Origin: Syntrophomonas sp. UBA5432
Lineage (GTDB): Bacteria; Bacillota; Syntrophomonadia; Syntrophomonadales; Syntrophomonadaceae
Reading direction: 5' to 3'
DNA: 20,778 bases
Assembly: GCA_002424365.1 (NCBI GenBank)
Contig: DIRQ01000020.1
Location: 1-20,778, forward strand
Made by a program: the position numbers and the translations under genes
Notes under the pieces: model-generated
What the model saw: the letters and a program-made list of their open reading frames with translations, nothing else
Told to the model about the DNA's origin: nothing
Databases searched by the model: none
Shown: positions 1 through 8,357 of the stretch, in pieces
How the letters are laid out: each line of letters opens with the position of its first letter
Position numbering within the stretch: position 1 is the stretch's first letter

Positions 1-1
1 A

Positions 2-2074
2 CTACTGGAGAAAAATAATAACGGATATGGAGTCATTGATGTAGAAATTCTGGAGCATACTACCCGGGCAATGATGGATGGACAAATACATGATGTAGAG
101 GCTGTGGCTGCAAGTATACGCCAAATAAAAAATGCTCTGGAGGAACGTCAGGGAATAATATTAGATTCAGTAGCTGTAGCAGCAGCAGGACGCGCCCTAA
201 AAACTTCTCGGGGAAGTTGTTATAAATCCCGGCAGCATCTAAGTGAACTAAGTGCAGACGAAGTAAGAGCCCTGGAGATAGAGGCAGTTCAGGAAGCACA
301 GTTCAAACTGGCTCAAGAAGAAATAGGCGATAATGAGCACAGCAACTATTTTTGTGTAGGATATAGCGTGGTAGCTTACCTTTTGGAGGGTCAGGTAATA
401 GGTAATCTGGTAGGTCAGGTAGGAGGCGAAGTAGCGGTAGAGATTATAGCTACTTTCCTACCTCGAGTAGTTGTAGATAGCCTTTTTTCTTCCCTTAACC
501 GAACAGATTTGGAGGTCAAAAGTCTAACCCTGGAGCCAATTGCTGCTTTATCGGTTGCTATACCTCCGGGAATGCGATTGTTAAATCTAGCCTTGGTAGA
601 TATTGGTGCCGGTACCTCTGATATTGCTTTAGTTAAGGATGGTAATGTATTTGCCTATGCTATGGTTCCCTTAGCCGGAGATGAATTGACCGAATACCTG
701 GCTTCACAATACCTGTTGGATTTTGATACGGCTGAAAATGCAAAACGACTTTTAATGAAGCAGGATCAAATCGAGCTATACGATATACTGGGTAATTGTT
801 TACAATTATCTACTCAAGAGCTACAGCAGGAACTGCAGCCTCTGGTAGATGAAATGACAGCTGAAATAGCGCAAAATATAATAGCCCTTAATCAAAAAGT
901 TACCGATGCGGTAGTCTGTGTTGGAGGAGGAAGCCTGACTCCTTCACTGACGGCTAGCTTGGCTGAACATCTTGGTATTCCAGCCAATAGGGTAGGTATT
1001 AGAACAATACAAAACATAGACTATATTACTACGGATTCGGGTTTTCTTAACAGCCCCCAGGGTATTACCCCTCTAGGTATTGCCTACAACCACTTTACTA
1101 CCCCACCCGTACCCTTTATTAAGGTGTCAGTAAACGGAAGGGAAACTGCCCTCTGGAATCTGGGCGAAATTAGTGTAGCTACTGCCCTGTTAAGTTCGGG
1201 TATATCGCTAAGTAACATTTATGGTAAGCCTGGTATGGGTAAAACAATTGAAGTAAATGGTTATGTCAAAGTAATTAAAGGTGGCATGGGAACAGTTCCG
1301 TTAATTAAGGTAAATAACCAGTTGGCATCTTTGGAGACCAGTCTACAAAATGGGGATAAGGTGGAGTTTGCACCAGGACAGGATGGCGAGGAAGCCTTCA
1401 TAACCGGCAGGGATCTGGTACCTGCCATAAAAGGACAGGTGACCGTCAATGGAGAGGAATATGATTTAGAGCCAGTAATAACTGTTAATGGGGAACCCTT
1501 CGACCCTGATAAGGAGATACCGGATCGGGCCCATATTGAGTTTAAAAACGTGAATAGCGTTTTTAATGTTTTACGTTTAAGTGGAGTAGACGAGTATTGG
1601 CTGCAGGAAAAAATATTCAAATATTATCTAGATGATCAAGAGATGAAGGTTACCTGGTTACCACTGGATGTGTACGTGAACGGGGTTAAAGCAGAAGTGG
1701 AGCAATTGATTGAACCTGGTGCCAGCTTGAGCTATATCCGTAAACCACTACGGCCTTGTATCAATGACCTACTAGGTGACCATGATTTCCTGGCTATTAA
1801 CGTTAAAGTAAATGGCGAAGAAGTACGCATCCCGGGAAAGGGAGCAGGTATTGAGATTGAAGGGCAACCAGCCGGTATCCATGATGAAATTCGTGATGGA
1901 GTCCGGATTACTCTAAACCGGGAGGAAGGCGGAGCCATTTTAAGTGATATATTTAATGTGGTCGAAATCAAACCAGCCATAAATGCAAAATTGCTTATTA
2001 AGGTAGATGGCGAGCCGGCTGGTTTTACTACTCCAATAAAAGAAGGTAGTCAAATTCAGTTAAGTTGGGAATAA
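2..2074 (+). CDS. FtsA/PilM-like actin-fold ATPase with C-terminal VNG repeats, 5' truncated by window edge
   Basis: The reading frame is open to the left edge and in-frame codons precede the first ATG (71), so the true start lies outside the window. Numbering from that ATG (667 residues), the first half looks like an FtsA/Hsp70-type actin-fold ATPase: a phosphate-2-like motif LVDIGAGTSDIALV at about 175-188 and an adenosine-type motif VVCVGGGSLTPSL at about 281-293. From about residue 350 to the end the protein changes character: short beta-rich units recur around VNG/VNN/VDG triplets (354, 395, 414, 459, 472, 536, 580, 645), several followed by a GD/GA/GS turn and a hydrophobic strand, resembling beta-grasp folds. 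No signal peptide or membrane segment is visible in the part shown. FtsA and PilM relatives anchor filaments at the membrane; whether this one acts in division, pilus assembly or something else cannot be told. It is separated from ctsR by a strong terminator. Confidence 0.8.
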   Translation, partial: LLEKNNNGYGVIDVEILEHTTRAMMDGQIHDVEAVAASIRQIKNALEERQGIILDSVAVAAAGRALKTSRGSCYKSRQHLSELSADEVRALEIEAVQEAQFKLAQEEIGDNEHSNYFCVGYSVVAYLLEGQVIGNLVGQVGGEVAVEIIATFLPRVVVDSLFSSLNRTDLEVKSLTLEPIAALSVAIPPGMRLLNLALVDIGAGTSDIALVKDGNVFAYAMVPLAGDELTEYLASQYLLDFDTAENAKRLLMKQDQIELYDILGNCLQLSTQELQQELQPLVDEMTAEIAQNIIALNQKVTDAVVCVGGGSLTPSLTASLAEHLGIPANRVGIRTIQNIDYITTDSGFLNSPQGITPLGIAYNHFTTPPVPFIKVSVNGRETALWNLGEISVATALLSSGISLSNIYGKPGMGKTIEVNGYVKVIKGGMGTVPLIKVNNQLASLETSLQNGDKVEFAPGQDGEEAFITGRDLVPAIKGQVTVNGEEYDLEPVITVNGEPFDPDKEIPDRAHIEFKNVNSVFNVLRLSGVDEYWLQEKIFKYYLDDQEMKVTWLPLDVYVNGVKAEVEQLIEPGASLSYIRKPLRPCINDLLGDHDFLAINVKVNGEEVRIPGKGAGIEIEGQPAGIHDEIRDGVRITLNREEGGAILSDIFNVVEIKPAINAKLLIKVDGEPAGFTTPIKEGSQIQLSWE

Positions 2075-2083
2075 GATGAAATT

Positions 2084-2130
2084 AGACAGACCCCGTGTAC
2101 AAAAGTTTTTCGTCGGGGTCTGTTCTTTAT
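2084..2130 (+). terminator. Rho-independent terminator after FtsA-like gene
   Basis: A perfect 10-bp stem, ACAGACCCCG (2086-2095) with CGGGGTCTGT (2114-2123), encloses an 18-nt loop and is followed by a T-rich run. It isolates the FtsA-like gene from the ctsR operon. Confidence 0.85.
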
Positions 2131-2223
2131 TTCATAGAAATAGATATTGCTGGCTAAAATATAATATGAGTTAGTTAAATTTAGTCAAGAAAACATTAAT
2201 CAGGCTATATACTTTTTGTTTTT

Positions 2224-2261
2224 TATAGTACAATAAAAACAGATAGTCAATAAAGGTCAAA
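2224..2261 (+). promoter_or_regulatory. ctsR operon promoter region with CtsR operator
   Basis: A heptad direct repeat, AGTCAAT-AAA-GGTCAAA (2245-2261), matches the known CtsR box ((A/G)GTCAAA-NAN-(A/G)GTCAAA) except for the last base of the first heptad. It ends 12 nt before the ctsR ATG, next to the ribosome-binding site GGGGAAG. A plausible -10 TACAAT lies at 2229-2234, just upstream of the box; no good -35 is seen. The position fits repression of the operon by its own first product. Confidence 0.8.
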
Positions 2262-2273
2262 GAGGGGAAGAGA

Positions 2274-2702
2274 ATGAAACGAAGCCTTGCTGATAGAATC
2301 GAGCAGTACCTCAAAGTGTTAATTGAGCGCAGTGAAGATAAACAGATTGAGATTCAGAGATCGGAATTAGCCGAAACCTTCGACTGTGTTCCTTCTCAGG
2401 TAACCTATGTTATCAGCACCAGGTTTACTGAAATGGAAGGCTACTTTACGGAAAGCCGTCGGGGAGGTAAAGGCTATGTCCGTATTAGCAGGTACCATTT
2501 GGAGAATGGTGGTAGTACCGTTCGCAAAGAATTGGTAGCATTTATCGACGAACTCTTGCAGGAGGATGAACTTACTACCAGTCAAAGTGATCTCTTAAGG
2601 CATCTCGTCAGTTATGGTTTTATGGATATGCCGCCGGAGCACAGAATACGCTTGTTTAAACATCTTAGAAAACTTTTAGTTGATTATGTGAACATGGATT
2701 AA
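2274..2702 (+). CDS. ctsR: CtsR, transcriptional repressor of class III heat-shock genes
   Basis: The 142-residue protein aligns without gaps to the N-terminal two-thirds of known CtsR: SLADRIEQYLK at the start, the helix-turn-helix core FDCVPSQVTYVISTRF (37-52) and the beta-wing ESRRGGKGYVRI (60-71). CtsR binds heptad repeats upstream of clp genes and releases DNA on heat through its glycine-rich wing loop; McsB and ClpC control its inactivation and turnover. The loop here is GGKG, whereas the Bacillus subtilis protein as I recall it has GGGG, so residue 66 is lysine. The C-terminal dimerisation/McsB-binding part is about 10 residues shorter than usual. It is the first gene of ctsR-mcsA-mcsB-clpC, preceded by its own operator, so it is autoregulated. 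Confidence 0.96.
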   Translation: MKRSLADRIEQYLKVLIERSEDKQIEIQRSELAETFDCVPSQVTYVISTRFTEMEGYFTESRRGGKGYVRISRYHLENGGSTVRKELVAFIDELLQEDELTTSQSDLLRHLVSYGFMDMPPEHRIRLFKHLRKLLVDYVNMD

Positions 2703-2719
2703 GGTAAGGGGGTATAGAT

Positions 2720-3229
2720 TTGTACTGTGAAGAGTGCAAACAAAGACCAGCAACTGTTCATTTTACCCAGGTCTATAATGGCAAAACGGTTGAAACCCAT
2801 TTATGTCAGCAATGTTATGCGCAAAAAGGAGGCATTATATTTGATGTCGCCAAACAGTTATCTCTTCCCAATTTACTTGGTAGTTTTTTTGTCAGTAACT
2901 ATAATCTGCAGGATATGAAATCCTTGTCCCAGAATAGCAGCTGCCCTAACTGTGGAATAAAACTAAGTGATATAAGTAATACTGGTCGTTTAGGTTGTTC
3001 ACAATGCTATACTGCTTTTGAGAAAGAACTGGAGCCGACCTTGCGCAGGGTACATGGTGATAGTCGTCACGTTGGTAAAGTACCGGCCCGGGGTGGTGAA
3101 AAAATTATGGTTAAGAAGAAAATTGAGGGGCTAAAATATCGGTTGCAAAAGGCAATAGCGGCCGAGCAATATGAAAAGGCGGCGGAAATCAGAGATGAAA
3201 TTAAAAACGCCGAGAAACAACTGGATTAA
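2720..3229 (+). CDS. mcsA: McsA, zinc-finger/UVR protein, activator of McsB
   Basis: 169 residues. Four CxxC pairs (C3/C6, C29/C32, C75/C78, C93/C96) form two likely zinc-binding modules, and a UVR motif (YEKAAEIRDEIKNAEKQ, 151-167) lies at the C-terminus. In Bacillus McsA binds and activates the arginine kinase McsB and modulates CtsR. The start is TTG at 2720: it places the first CxxC at residue 3 as in homologues, and a strong ribosome-binding site (TAAGGGGG, 2705-2712) stands 7 nt upstream; there is no ATG option that keeps the first cysteine pair. The gene begins 17 nt after ctsR and ends 13 nt before mcsB. The UVR motif resembles the one in ClpC downstream. Confidence 0.95.
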   Translation: MYCEECKQRPATVHFTQVYNGKTVETHLCQQCYAQKGGIIFDVAKQLSLPNLLGSFFVSNYNLQDMKSLSQNSSCPNCGIKLSDISNTGRLGCSQCYTAFEKELEPTLRRVHGDSRHVGKVPARGGEKIMVKKKIEGLKYRLQKAIAAEQYEKAAEIRDEIKNAEKQLD

Positions 3230-3242
3230 GGGGGAAGGTTAT

Positions 3243-4319
3243 ATGAAAGCTGACAATCTATTAAACAGCAATTTTGTCCGCTGGATGGCTGCCGATGAAG
3301 GACCCGAATCTGACATAGTAGTTAGCAGTCGTATACGTTTGGCCAGAAACCTGGATTTAGTACCTTTTTCTCACCTGCTTGATCAAGAAGATGGGAAGAA
3401 GTGTCTTAAGGAAATAGAAAATGCCTGGAGGAAAAGTGATAATAAAGACCTATTAAAAATGGAGCTCCTAACCTTTAACCGGTTAACGGCTTTAGAAAGA
3501 CAAATGCTGGTAGAAAAACATCTGGTTAGTCCTAATCATGCAGAATCAGATGACAGTTTTCGTGGTGTATTAGCTAATGTGGACGGTTCCCTGGTAATAA
3601 TGATAAATGAGGAAGACCACTTACGTATCCAATGTTTTTTACCTGGTCTACAGTTGGAAGAATGTTATCGTCAGGCTCAGAAGATAGATGATGACCTGGA
3701 AAAAAACTTAAACTTTGCTTTTGATGATATAAGAGGATATTTAACTTCGTGTCCTACCAATGTTGGTACCGGGATGCGGGCTTCGGTAATGTTGCACCTT
3801 CCAGCTATAGTCTTTAGCGGTCAGACTAACCATATTTTTCATAATATAGCCCAGCTGGGTATGACCGTTCGAGGTATATATGGGGAAGGTACTGAAGTGG
3901 TGGGTAACTTTTTTCAGTTATCCAATCAAATTACTATGGGTCAGAGTGAAGAAGATATTATTGATAACCTGAATAGTATAACTATCCGGGTGGTAGAGCA
4001 GGAGCGCTTGATAAGAGAGAGATTGAAGGAAGAGATGAAATACCAGCTGGAGGATAGGGTAGGAAGGGCTTTTGGGATTCTTAGTAGTGCCCGGGTACTT
4101 AATTCCAATGAGGCTATGGCACTTCTATCTGATGTCCGTCTGGGAGTAGATATGGGTATACTGGCGAAAATAAAGCCCTATGCCCTTAATGAACTGGTGG
4201 TAGCTATCAGGCCTGCCCACTTACAGAAAAAAGCGGGTAAAGAAATGGATGCCTTTCACCGGGATGTTAAGCGAGCCGAGGTTATCCAGGAAAGATTAGC
4301 CCAAACTAGGGGACAATGA
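3243..4319 (+). CDS. mcsB: McsB, protein arginine kinase
   Basis: 358 residues with a phosphagen-kinase catalytic fold. Visible landmarks are SSRIRLARN (28-36), the NEEDH motif (122-126), the catalytic-loop cysteine in TSCPTNVGTG (C170), GEGTE (214-218) and the phosphoarginine-sensing motif RDVKRA (340-345, matching RDxxRA of Bacillus McsB). The enzyme phosphorylates arginines on CtsR and other proteins, inactivating the repressor and marking substrates for ClpCP. I chose ATG 3243 because GGGGGAAGG (3230-3238) precedes it and the protein then begins like its homologues; earlier in-frame starts would lie inside mcsA. All catalytic and allosteric motifs look intact, so the phosphoarginine branch should be functional. 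Confidence 0.96.
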   Translation: MKADNLLNSNFVRWMAADEGPESDIVVSSRIRLARNLDLVPFSHLLDQEDGKKCLKEIENAWRKSDNKDLLKMELLTFNRLTALERQMLVEKHLVSPNHAESDDSFRGVLANVDGSLVIMINEEDHLRIQCFLPGLQLEECYRQAQKIDDDLEKNLNFAFDDIRGYLTSCPTNVGTGMRASVMLHLPAIVFSGQTNHIFHNIAQLGMTVRGIYGEGTEVVGNFFQLSNQITMGQSEEDIIDNLNSITIRVVEQERLIRERLKEEMKYQLEDRVGRAFGILSSARVLNSNEAMALLSDVRLGVDMGILAKIKPYALNELVVAIRPAHLQKKAGKEMDAFHRDVKRAEVIQERLAQTRGQ

Positions 4320-4382
4320 GACTAATTAAGAATAATAATTAAAATTAAGAATTATGTTTATGCATCTAAGGAGGAGATAGAT

Positions 4383-6860
4383 ATGTTTAGAAGATTTACT
4401 CAGAGGGCTAGAAATTCCGTTCTTCATGCTCAGGAAGAAGCCAAGCAGCTAAATCACCCGGCTATTGGCACTGAACATATACTCCTGGGTTTGCTTAAAG
4501 AAGGTGAGGGAGTTGGAGCCCGGGCCCTGTTAAACATGGGCGTTGATCTACAAAAAGTTCGGGAAGAAATTACCCGCATGATAGGAACAGACGGCATTAA
4601 TGTTGAAAGGGCAGCTGGTGATTTGCCTATTACCCCTAGAGCCAAGAAAGTATTTAACCTGGCTTTTGACGAAGCCCGTTTACAGGCAGTTAATTATGTA
4701 GGTACCGAGCATTTGCTTTTAGCCTTAATCAGGGAGGAAGAAGGGGTTGCCGGCCAGGTATTGATATCTATGGGTGTTAGACTGGATCAGGTGCGAGAGC
4801 AGGTTATGTTGTTATTAGGTGGGGAAGCATCTGCCGGTTTTAATGTTAATCCGTATCAGGAACAACCGGGAGCCATGGGGGTAACTCAGGTTAAAAGGAA
4901 AAGTCGTAGTAAAACGCCTACCCTGGATGCTTTTAGCCGGGATTTAACCCAGGATGCAGCTGAGGAAAGATTGGACCCAGTAATTGGTCGGGAAAAAGAA
5001 ATAGAGCGGGTAGTACAAATTTTATCCCGCCGAACTAAAAACAACCCGGTTTTAATCGGTGATCCTGGTGTTGGAAAAACTGCTATCGTAGAAGGGTTGG
5101 CTCAGAGGATAAATAATAATCAAGTACCGGAAATATTAAACAATAAACGGGTAGTAGCTCTGGATTTATCTACTATGGTGGCAGGAACCAAATATCGAGG
5201 AGAATTTGAGGATCGTTTAACCAAAATAGTAAATGAGATTAAATCAGCTGGTGATGTAATCGTTTTCATCGACGAACTGCATACTATAGTAGGAGCAGGT
5301 GCGGCTGAAGGGGCCATCGATGCTGCCAATATTCTTAAGCCGTCCCTGGCCCGGGGTGAGTTTCAGTGTGTAGGGGCTACTACCTTGGATGAATACCGTA
5401 AGCATATTGAAAAAGATGCAGCACTAGAAAGGCGGTTTCAGCCCATAGTGGTAGATGAACCCGGTGAGGAAGAAAGTGTAGAAATACTAAAAGGTCTACG
5501 CGATCGCTACGAAGCCCATCATGGAGTAAAAATTAAGGATGAAGCTATCATAGCCGCAGTTAAGCTTTCGGTTCGCTATATAAGTGACCGCTTTCTACCG
5601 GATAAAGCTATTGATTTAATTGATGAAGCTTCCTCGCGGGTGCGATTGGCTAATTATGTCTTACCCGAGGAACTAAAACAAAAAGAAAGCCATATGGAGG
5701 AGCTAATCAAAGAAAAGGAAGAAGCTATAAATGCCCAGGAATACGAAAAGGCTGCCCATTTACGAGATCAGGAGCAAAAATTACGCGATGAAATAGAAAA
5801 CGAGCGCAAGGAATGGACTAGTAAGCGTAACTTGCAGGGAGGCTCGGTAGGTGAAGAAGAGATAGCTGAAATAGTAGCTAGTTGGACCGGGGTACCAGTA
5901 AGTGAACTGGCTACCGAGGAAAGCGAACGCCTGGTACATCTGGAAGATATCTTGCACCTGAGGGTAGTTGGCCAGGAAGAAGCGGTAGAGGCGGTATCCC
6001 GTGCAGTAAGGCGGGCTCGTGCCGGTCTAAAAAACCCACAAAGGCCCATAGGTTCCTTTGTATTTCTAGGTCCTACCGGGGTAGGTAAAACCGAACTGGC
6101 CCGGGCTCTGGCGGAGGCTATGTTTGGTAATGAGGATGCCGTTATCCGTTTAGATATGTCTGAGTACATGGAGAAACATGCGGTATCCCGTATGATAGGA
6201 TCTCCACCTGGCTATGTAGGTTATGATGAGGGAGGCCAGCTAACTGAAAAGGTCAGGAGGAAACCTTATTCAGTAATTTTACTAGATGAGATAGAAAAAG
6301 CTCATCCAGATGTATTTAATATTCTGCTGCAGATATTAGAAGACGGTCGTTTAACTGATGGGCAGGGGCGCACCGTAGATTTCCGCAATAGTGTAGTAAT
6401 CATGACTTCCAATGTTGGAGCCCAGGATCTGAATGCCACTAAAAAGGTTGGTTTTACCAGTGTTGTAGACGAGGCAGAGAACTATAGCCGCATGAAAGAA
6501 CGGGTGATGGAACAGCTTAAGCACACCTTCCGGCCCGAATTAATGAACCGTATCGATGAAATTATTGTATTCTCCAGCCTTAACGAAGAAGAACTGAAGC
6601 AGATAATTGAAATACTGTTACGGGACTTGACCAAAAGGATTGAGGAGAACGGCTATACTATGGAAATAAATGCTGCTGCCCGGGATGTTATCATGAAAGA
6701 AGGATATGAACCGGCATACGGTGCTCGTCCTTTAAAGCGGGCTATACAAAAATTGGTTGAAGATCAGGTGTCCGAAGAGATACTAAAAAAGACAGTTGAA
6801 CCGGGTGACAAAATCCTTATCGACGCTGTAGATGGCAAAATTGTGGTGAGAAAAGCTTAA
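4383..6860 (+). CDS. clpC: ClpC, AAA+ unfoldase of the ClpCP protease
   Basis: 825 residues, the usual ClpC length. Order of domains: N-terminal double Clp-N repeat (about 1-145, which in Bacillus binds adaptors and phosphoarginine), first AAA+ module with Walker A GDPGVGKT (226-233) and the DELH Walker B, a middle UVR-type coiled segment (about 437-465, with QEYEKAAHLRDQEQ), and a second AAA+ module with Walker A GPTGVGKT (563-570). The ClpP-docking tripeptide VGF is present at 689-691. It unfolds tagged proteins and feeds them to ClpP, which is not in this window. A very strong ribosome-binding site, AAGGAGGAG (4368-4376), precedes the ATG. It is the last gene of the CtsR operon, 63 nt after mcsB. 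Confidence 0.97.
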   Translation: MFRRFTQRARNSVLHAQEEAKQLNHPAIGTEHILLGLLKEGEGVGARALLNMGVDLQKVREEITRMIGTDGINVERAAGDLPITPRAKKVFNLAFDEARLQAVNYVGTEHLLLALIREEEGVAGQVLISMGVRLDQVREQVMLLLGGEASAGFNVNPYQEQPGAMGVTQVKRKSRSKTPTLDAFSRDLTQDAAEERLDPVIGREKEIERVVQILSRRTKNNPVLIGDPGVGKTAIVEGLAQRINNNQVPEILNNKRVVALDLSTMVAGTKYRGEFEDRLTKIVNEIKSAGDVIVFIDELHTIVGAGAAEGAIDAANILKPSLARGEFQCVGATTLDEYRKHIEKDAALERRFQPIVVDEPGEEESVEILKGLRDRYEAHHGVKIKDEAIIAAVKLSVRYISDRFLPDKAIDLIDEASSRVRLANYVLPEELKQKESHMEELIKEKEEAINAQEYEKAAHLRDQEQKLRDEIENERKEWTSKRNLQGGSVGEEEIAEIVASWTGVPVSELATEESERLVHLEDILHLRVVGQEEAVEAVSRAVRRARAGLKNPQRPIGSFVFLGPTGVGKTELARALAEAMFGNEDAVIRLDMSEYMEKHAVSRMIGSPPGYVGYDEGGQLTEKVRRKPYSVILLDEIEKAHPDVFNILLQILEDGRLTDGQGRTVDFRNSVVIMTSNVGAQDLNATKKVGFTSVVDEAENYSRMKERVMEQLKHTFRPELMNRIDEIIVFSSLNEEELKQIIEILLRDLTKRIEENGYTMEINAAARDVIMKEGYEPAYGARPLKRAIQKLVEDQVSEEILKKTVEPGDKILIDAVDGKIVVRKA

Positions 6861-6862
6861 TT

Positions 6863-6896
6863 AAAGAAAGAGAGGCCATATATGGCCTCTCTTTTT
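6863..6896 (+). terminator. Terminator of the ctsR-clpC operon
   Basis: A perfect palindrome, AAGAGAGGCCATA (6868-6880) followed directly by its complement (6881-6893), runs into a T tract. It starts only a few bases after the clpC stop. Confidence 0.9.
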
Positions 6897-6950
6897 AAGT
6901 ATGATTCAACTAATAGTTATAGGAAATTAATTAAATTAAATGAAATTTAC

Positions 6951-6994
6951 TGGAAAATAAACCAAGTTTACATTTATAATATCTCTATAAGGAG
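6951..6994 (+). promoter_or_regulatory. Probable radA promoter and ribosome-binding site
   Basis: A perfect -10 TATAAT (6975-6980) lies 18 nt after a weak -35 TGGAAA (6951-6956). AAGGAG (6989-6994) precedes the radA ATG by 6 nt. The placement after the clpC terminator supports an independent transcript for radA-disA. Confidence 0.6.
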
Positions 6995-7000
6995 AATTAT

Positions 7001-8353
7001 ATGGGGAAAAATATTAACCGATTTGTTTGTAGCAGTTGTGGTCAGGTAAGTAGTAAATGGCTGGGAAAGTGTCCTGGTTGTTTGTCCTGGAACACGATGG
7101 TTGAAGAATCTTATGAAAAAAAAGTTGTTTCCCGAAGCCGGAAAATAGAGGCTATTCCCCTCACTAGTATTTCTGATCAAGATATAGTTAGGGTAAGTAC
7201 CGGTATTAGTGAGTTGGATCGGGTTCTGGGCGGGGGCATAGTACCAGGTTCAGTAGTACTATTAGGGGGAGACCCGGGTATAGGAAAGTCCACCCTTTTA
7301 CTCCAGGTAGCCAATTTTATTGCACGGGATAGTAAAACCGTAATTTATCTTTCCGGAGAAGAGTCTTTAAAACAGATACGGTTGCGTTCCCTGCGACTTA
7401 ATATACATAATGACAATATTTATTTGCTTAACGAGCAGGATATTGATTTGTTGGATGAATATATCAAGAAGATTAATCCTGAATTAGTTATAATTGATTC
7501 TATTCAAACCGTTTACTCTCCCGATATATCCTCTATTCCAGGTAGTATTTCTCAGCTACGGGAGTGTACTGCCCGGATAACTAATATAGCTAAGAGTAAT
7601 GATAAAGCATTTTTTTTGGTGGGTCATGTAACCAAAGATGGTGCTTTAGCAGGTCCCCGGGTACTCGAACATATGGTAGATGTAGTGGTCTACTTCGAGG
7701 GGGAGAAGAACTATTCCTTTCGCCTGTTACGTGGGGTGAAGAACCGTTTTGGTTCCACTGATGAAATAGGCCTGATGGAGATGAGCGGGCAGGGCCTGGT
7801 AGAGGTTTTAGACCCCTCCTATGTATTTCTTAGCTCAGCGCTACCTGACAGTAACGGTACTGCTATCACCGCCAGTTTCGAAGGGACCAGGCCGCTTCTA
7901 ATTGAGGTTCAAGCCCTGGTTACCATGTCTGGTCCGGGTAATCCCCGGCGTATGGCATCGGGAATTGACCAGAATCGATTAGCCTTAATAATAGCTGTGT
8001 TGGAAAAAAAGACTGGTTATAATCTCAGTGCTAGCGATGTTTATCTTAAAGTAACCGGAGGGGTATTTCTAAAAGACCCATCAGTAGATTTAGGCATTGC
8101 AGCTGCTATTATATCCAGTTACCGGGAAAAAGTCCTTTCCCCAGATACGGTTTTTATGGGGGAATTAAGTTTAACTGGACAAATTCGGTCGATACCTTTT
8201 TTAGATCTCAGGCTTAAAGAAGTTGATAAAATGGGTTATAAAAGGGTAGTAATACCAGGGAGTACCTACAGAAACCGGGCTTATAGCACCGATTTGGAAG
8301 TACTTGAGGTGAATACTATAGAACAATTTATTGACTTAATCATGGAGGGATGA
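7001..8353 (+). CDS. radA: RadA, DNA repair/recombination ATPase
   Basis: 450 residues with the family's standard layout: an N-terminal four-cysteine zinc finger (C10, C13, C24, C27), a RecA-like ATPase with Walker A GGDPGIGKST (89-98), the RadA signature KNRFG (247-251), and a C-terminal Lon-protease-like domain (about 270-450). RadA helps process recombination intermediates by promoting branch migration and D-loop extension. It shares a transcript with disA: the stop TGA is 4 nt before the disA start, and the disA ribosome-binding site lies within the last codons of radA. In Bacillus RadA is also reported to interact with and restrain DisA, so the pairing is functionally sensible. Confidence 0.97.
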   Translation: MGKNINRFVCSSCGQVSSKWLGKCPGCLSWNTMVEESYEKKVVSRSRKIEAIPLTSISDQDIVRVSTGISELDRVLGGGIVPGSVVLLGGDPGIGKSTLLLQVANFIARDSKTVIYLSGEESLKQIRLRSLRLNIHNDNIYLLNEQDIDLLDEYIKKINPELVIIDSIQTVYSPDISSIPGSISQLRECTARITNIAKSNDKAFFLVGHVTKDGALAGPRVLEHMVDVVVYFEGEKNYSFRLLRGVKNRFGSTDEIGLMEMSGQGLVEVLDPSYVFLSSALPDSNGTAITASFEGTRPLLIEVQALVTMSGPGNPRRMASGIDQNRLALIIAVLEKKTGYNLSASDVYLKVTGGVFLKDPSVDLGIAAAIISSYREKVLSPDTVFMGELSLTGQIRSIPFLDLRLKEVDKMGYKRVVIPGSTYRNRAYSTDLEVLEVNTIEQFIDLIMEG

Positions 8354-8357
8354 GCAG

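Noticed and set aside
1261..1620. 119-residue minus-strand open frame inside the FtsA-like gene
   Set aside because: Antisense to a long coding frame, with no recognisable domain or start signals.
5768..6169. 133-residue open frame on the minus strand within clpC
   Set aside because: Opposite-strand shadow of a conserved coding region: no ribosome-binding site or family resemblance; the plus-strand ClpC motifs explain it.
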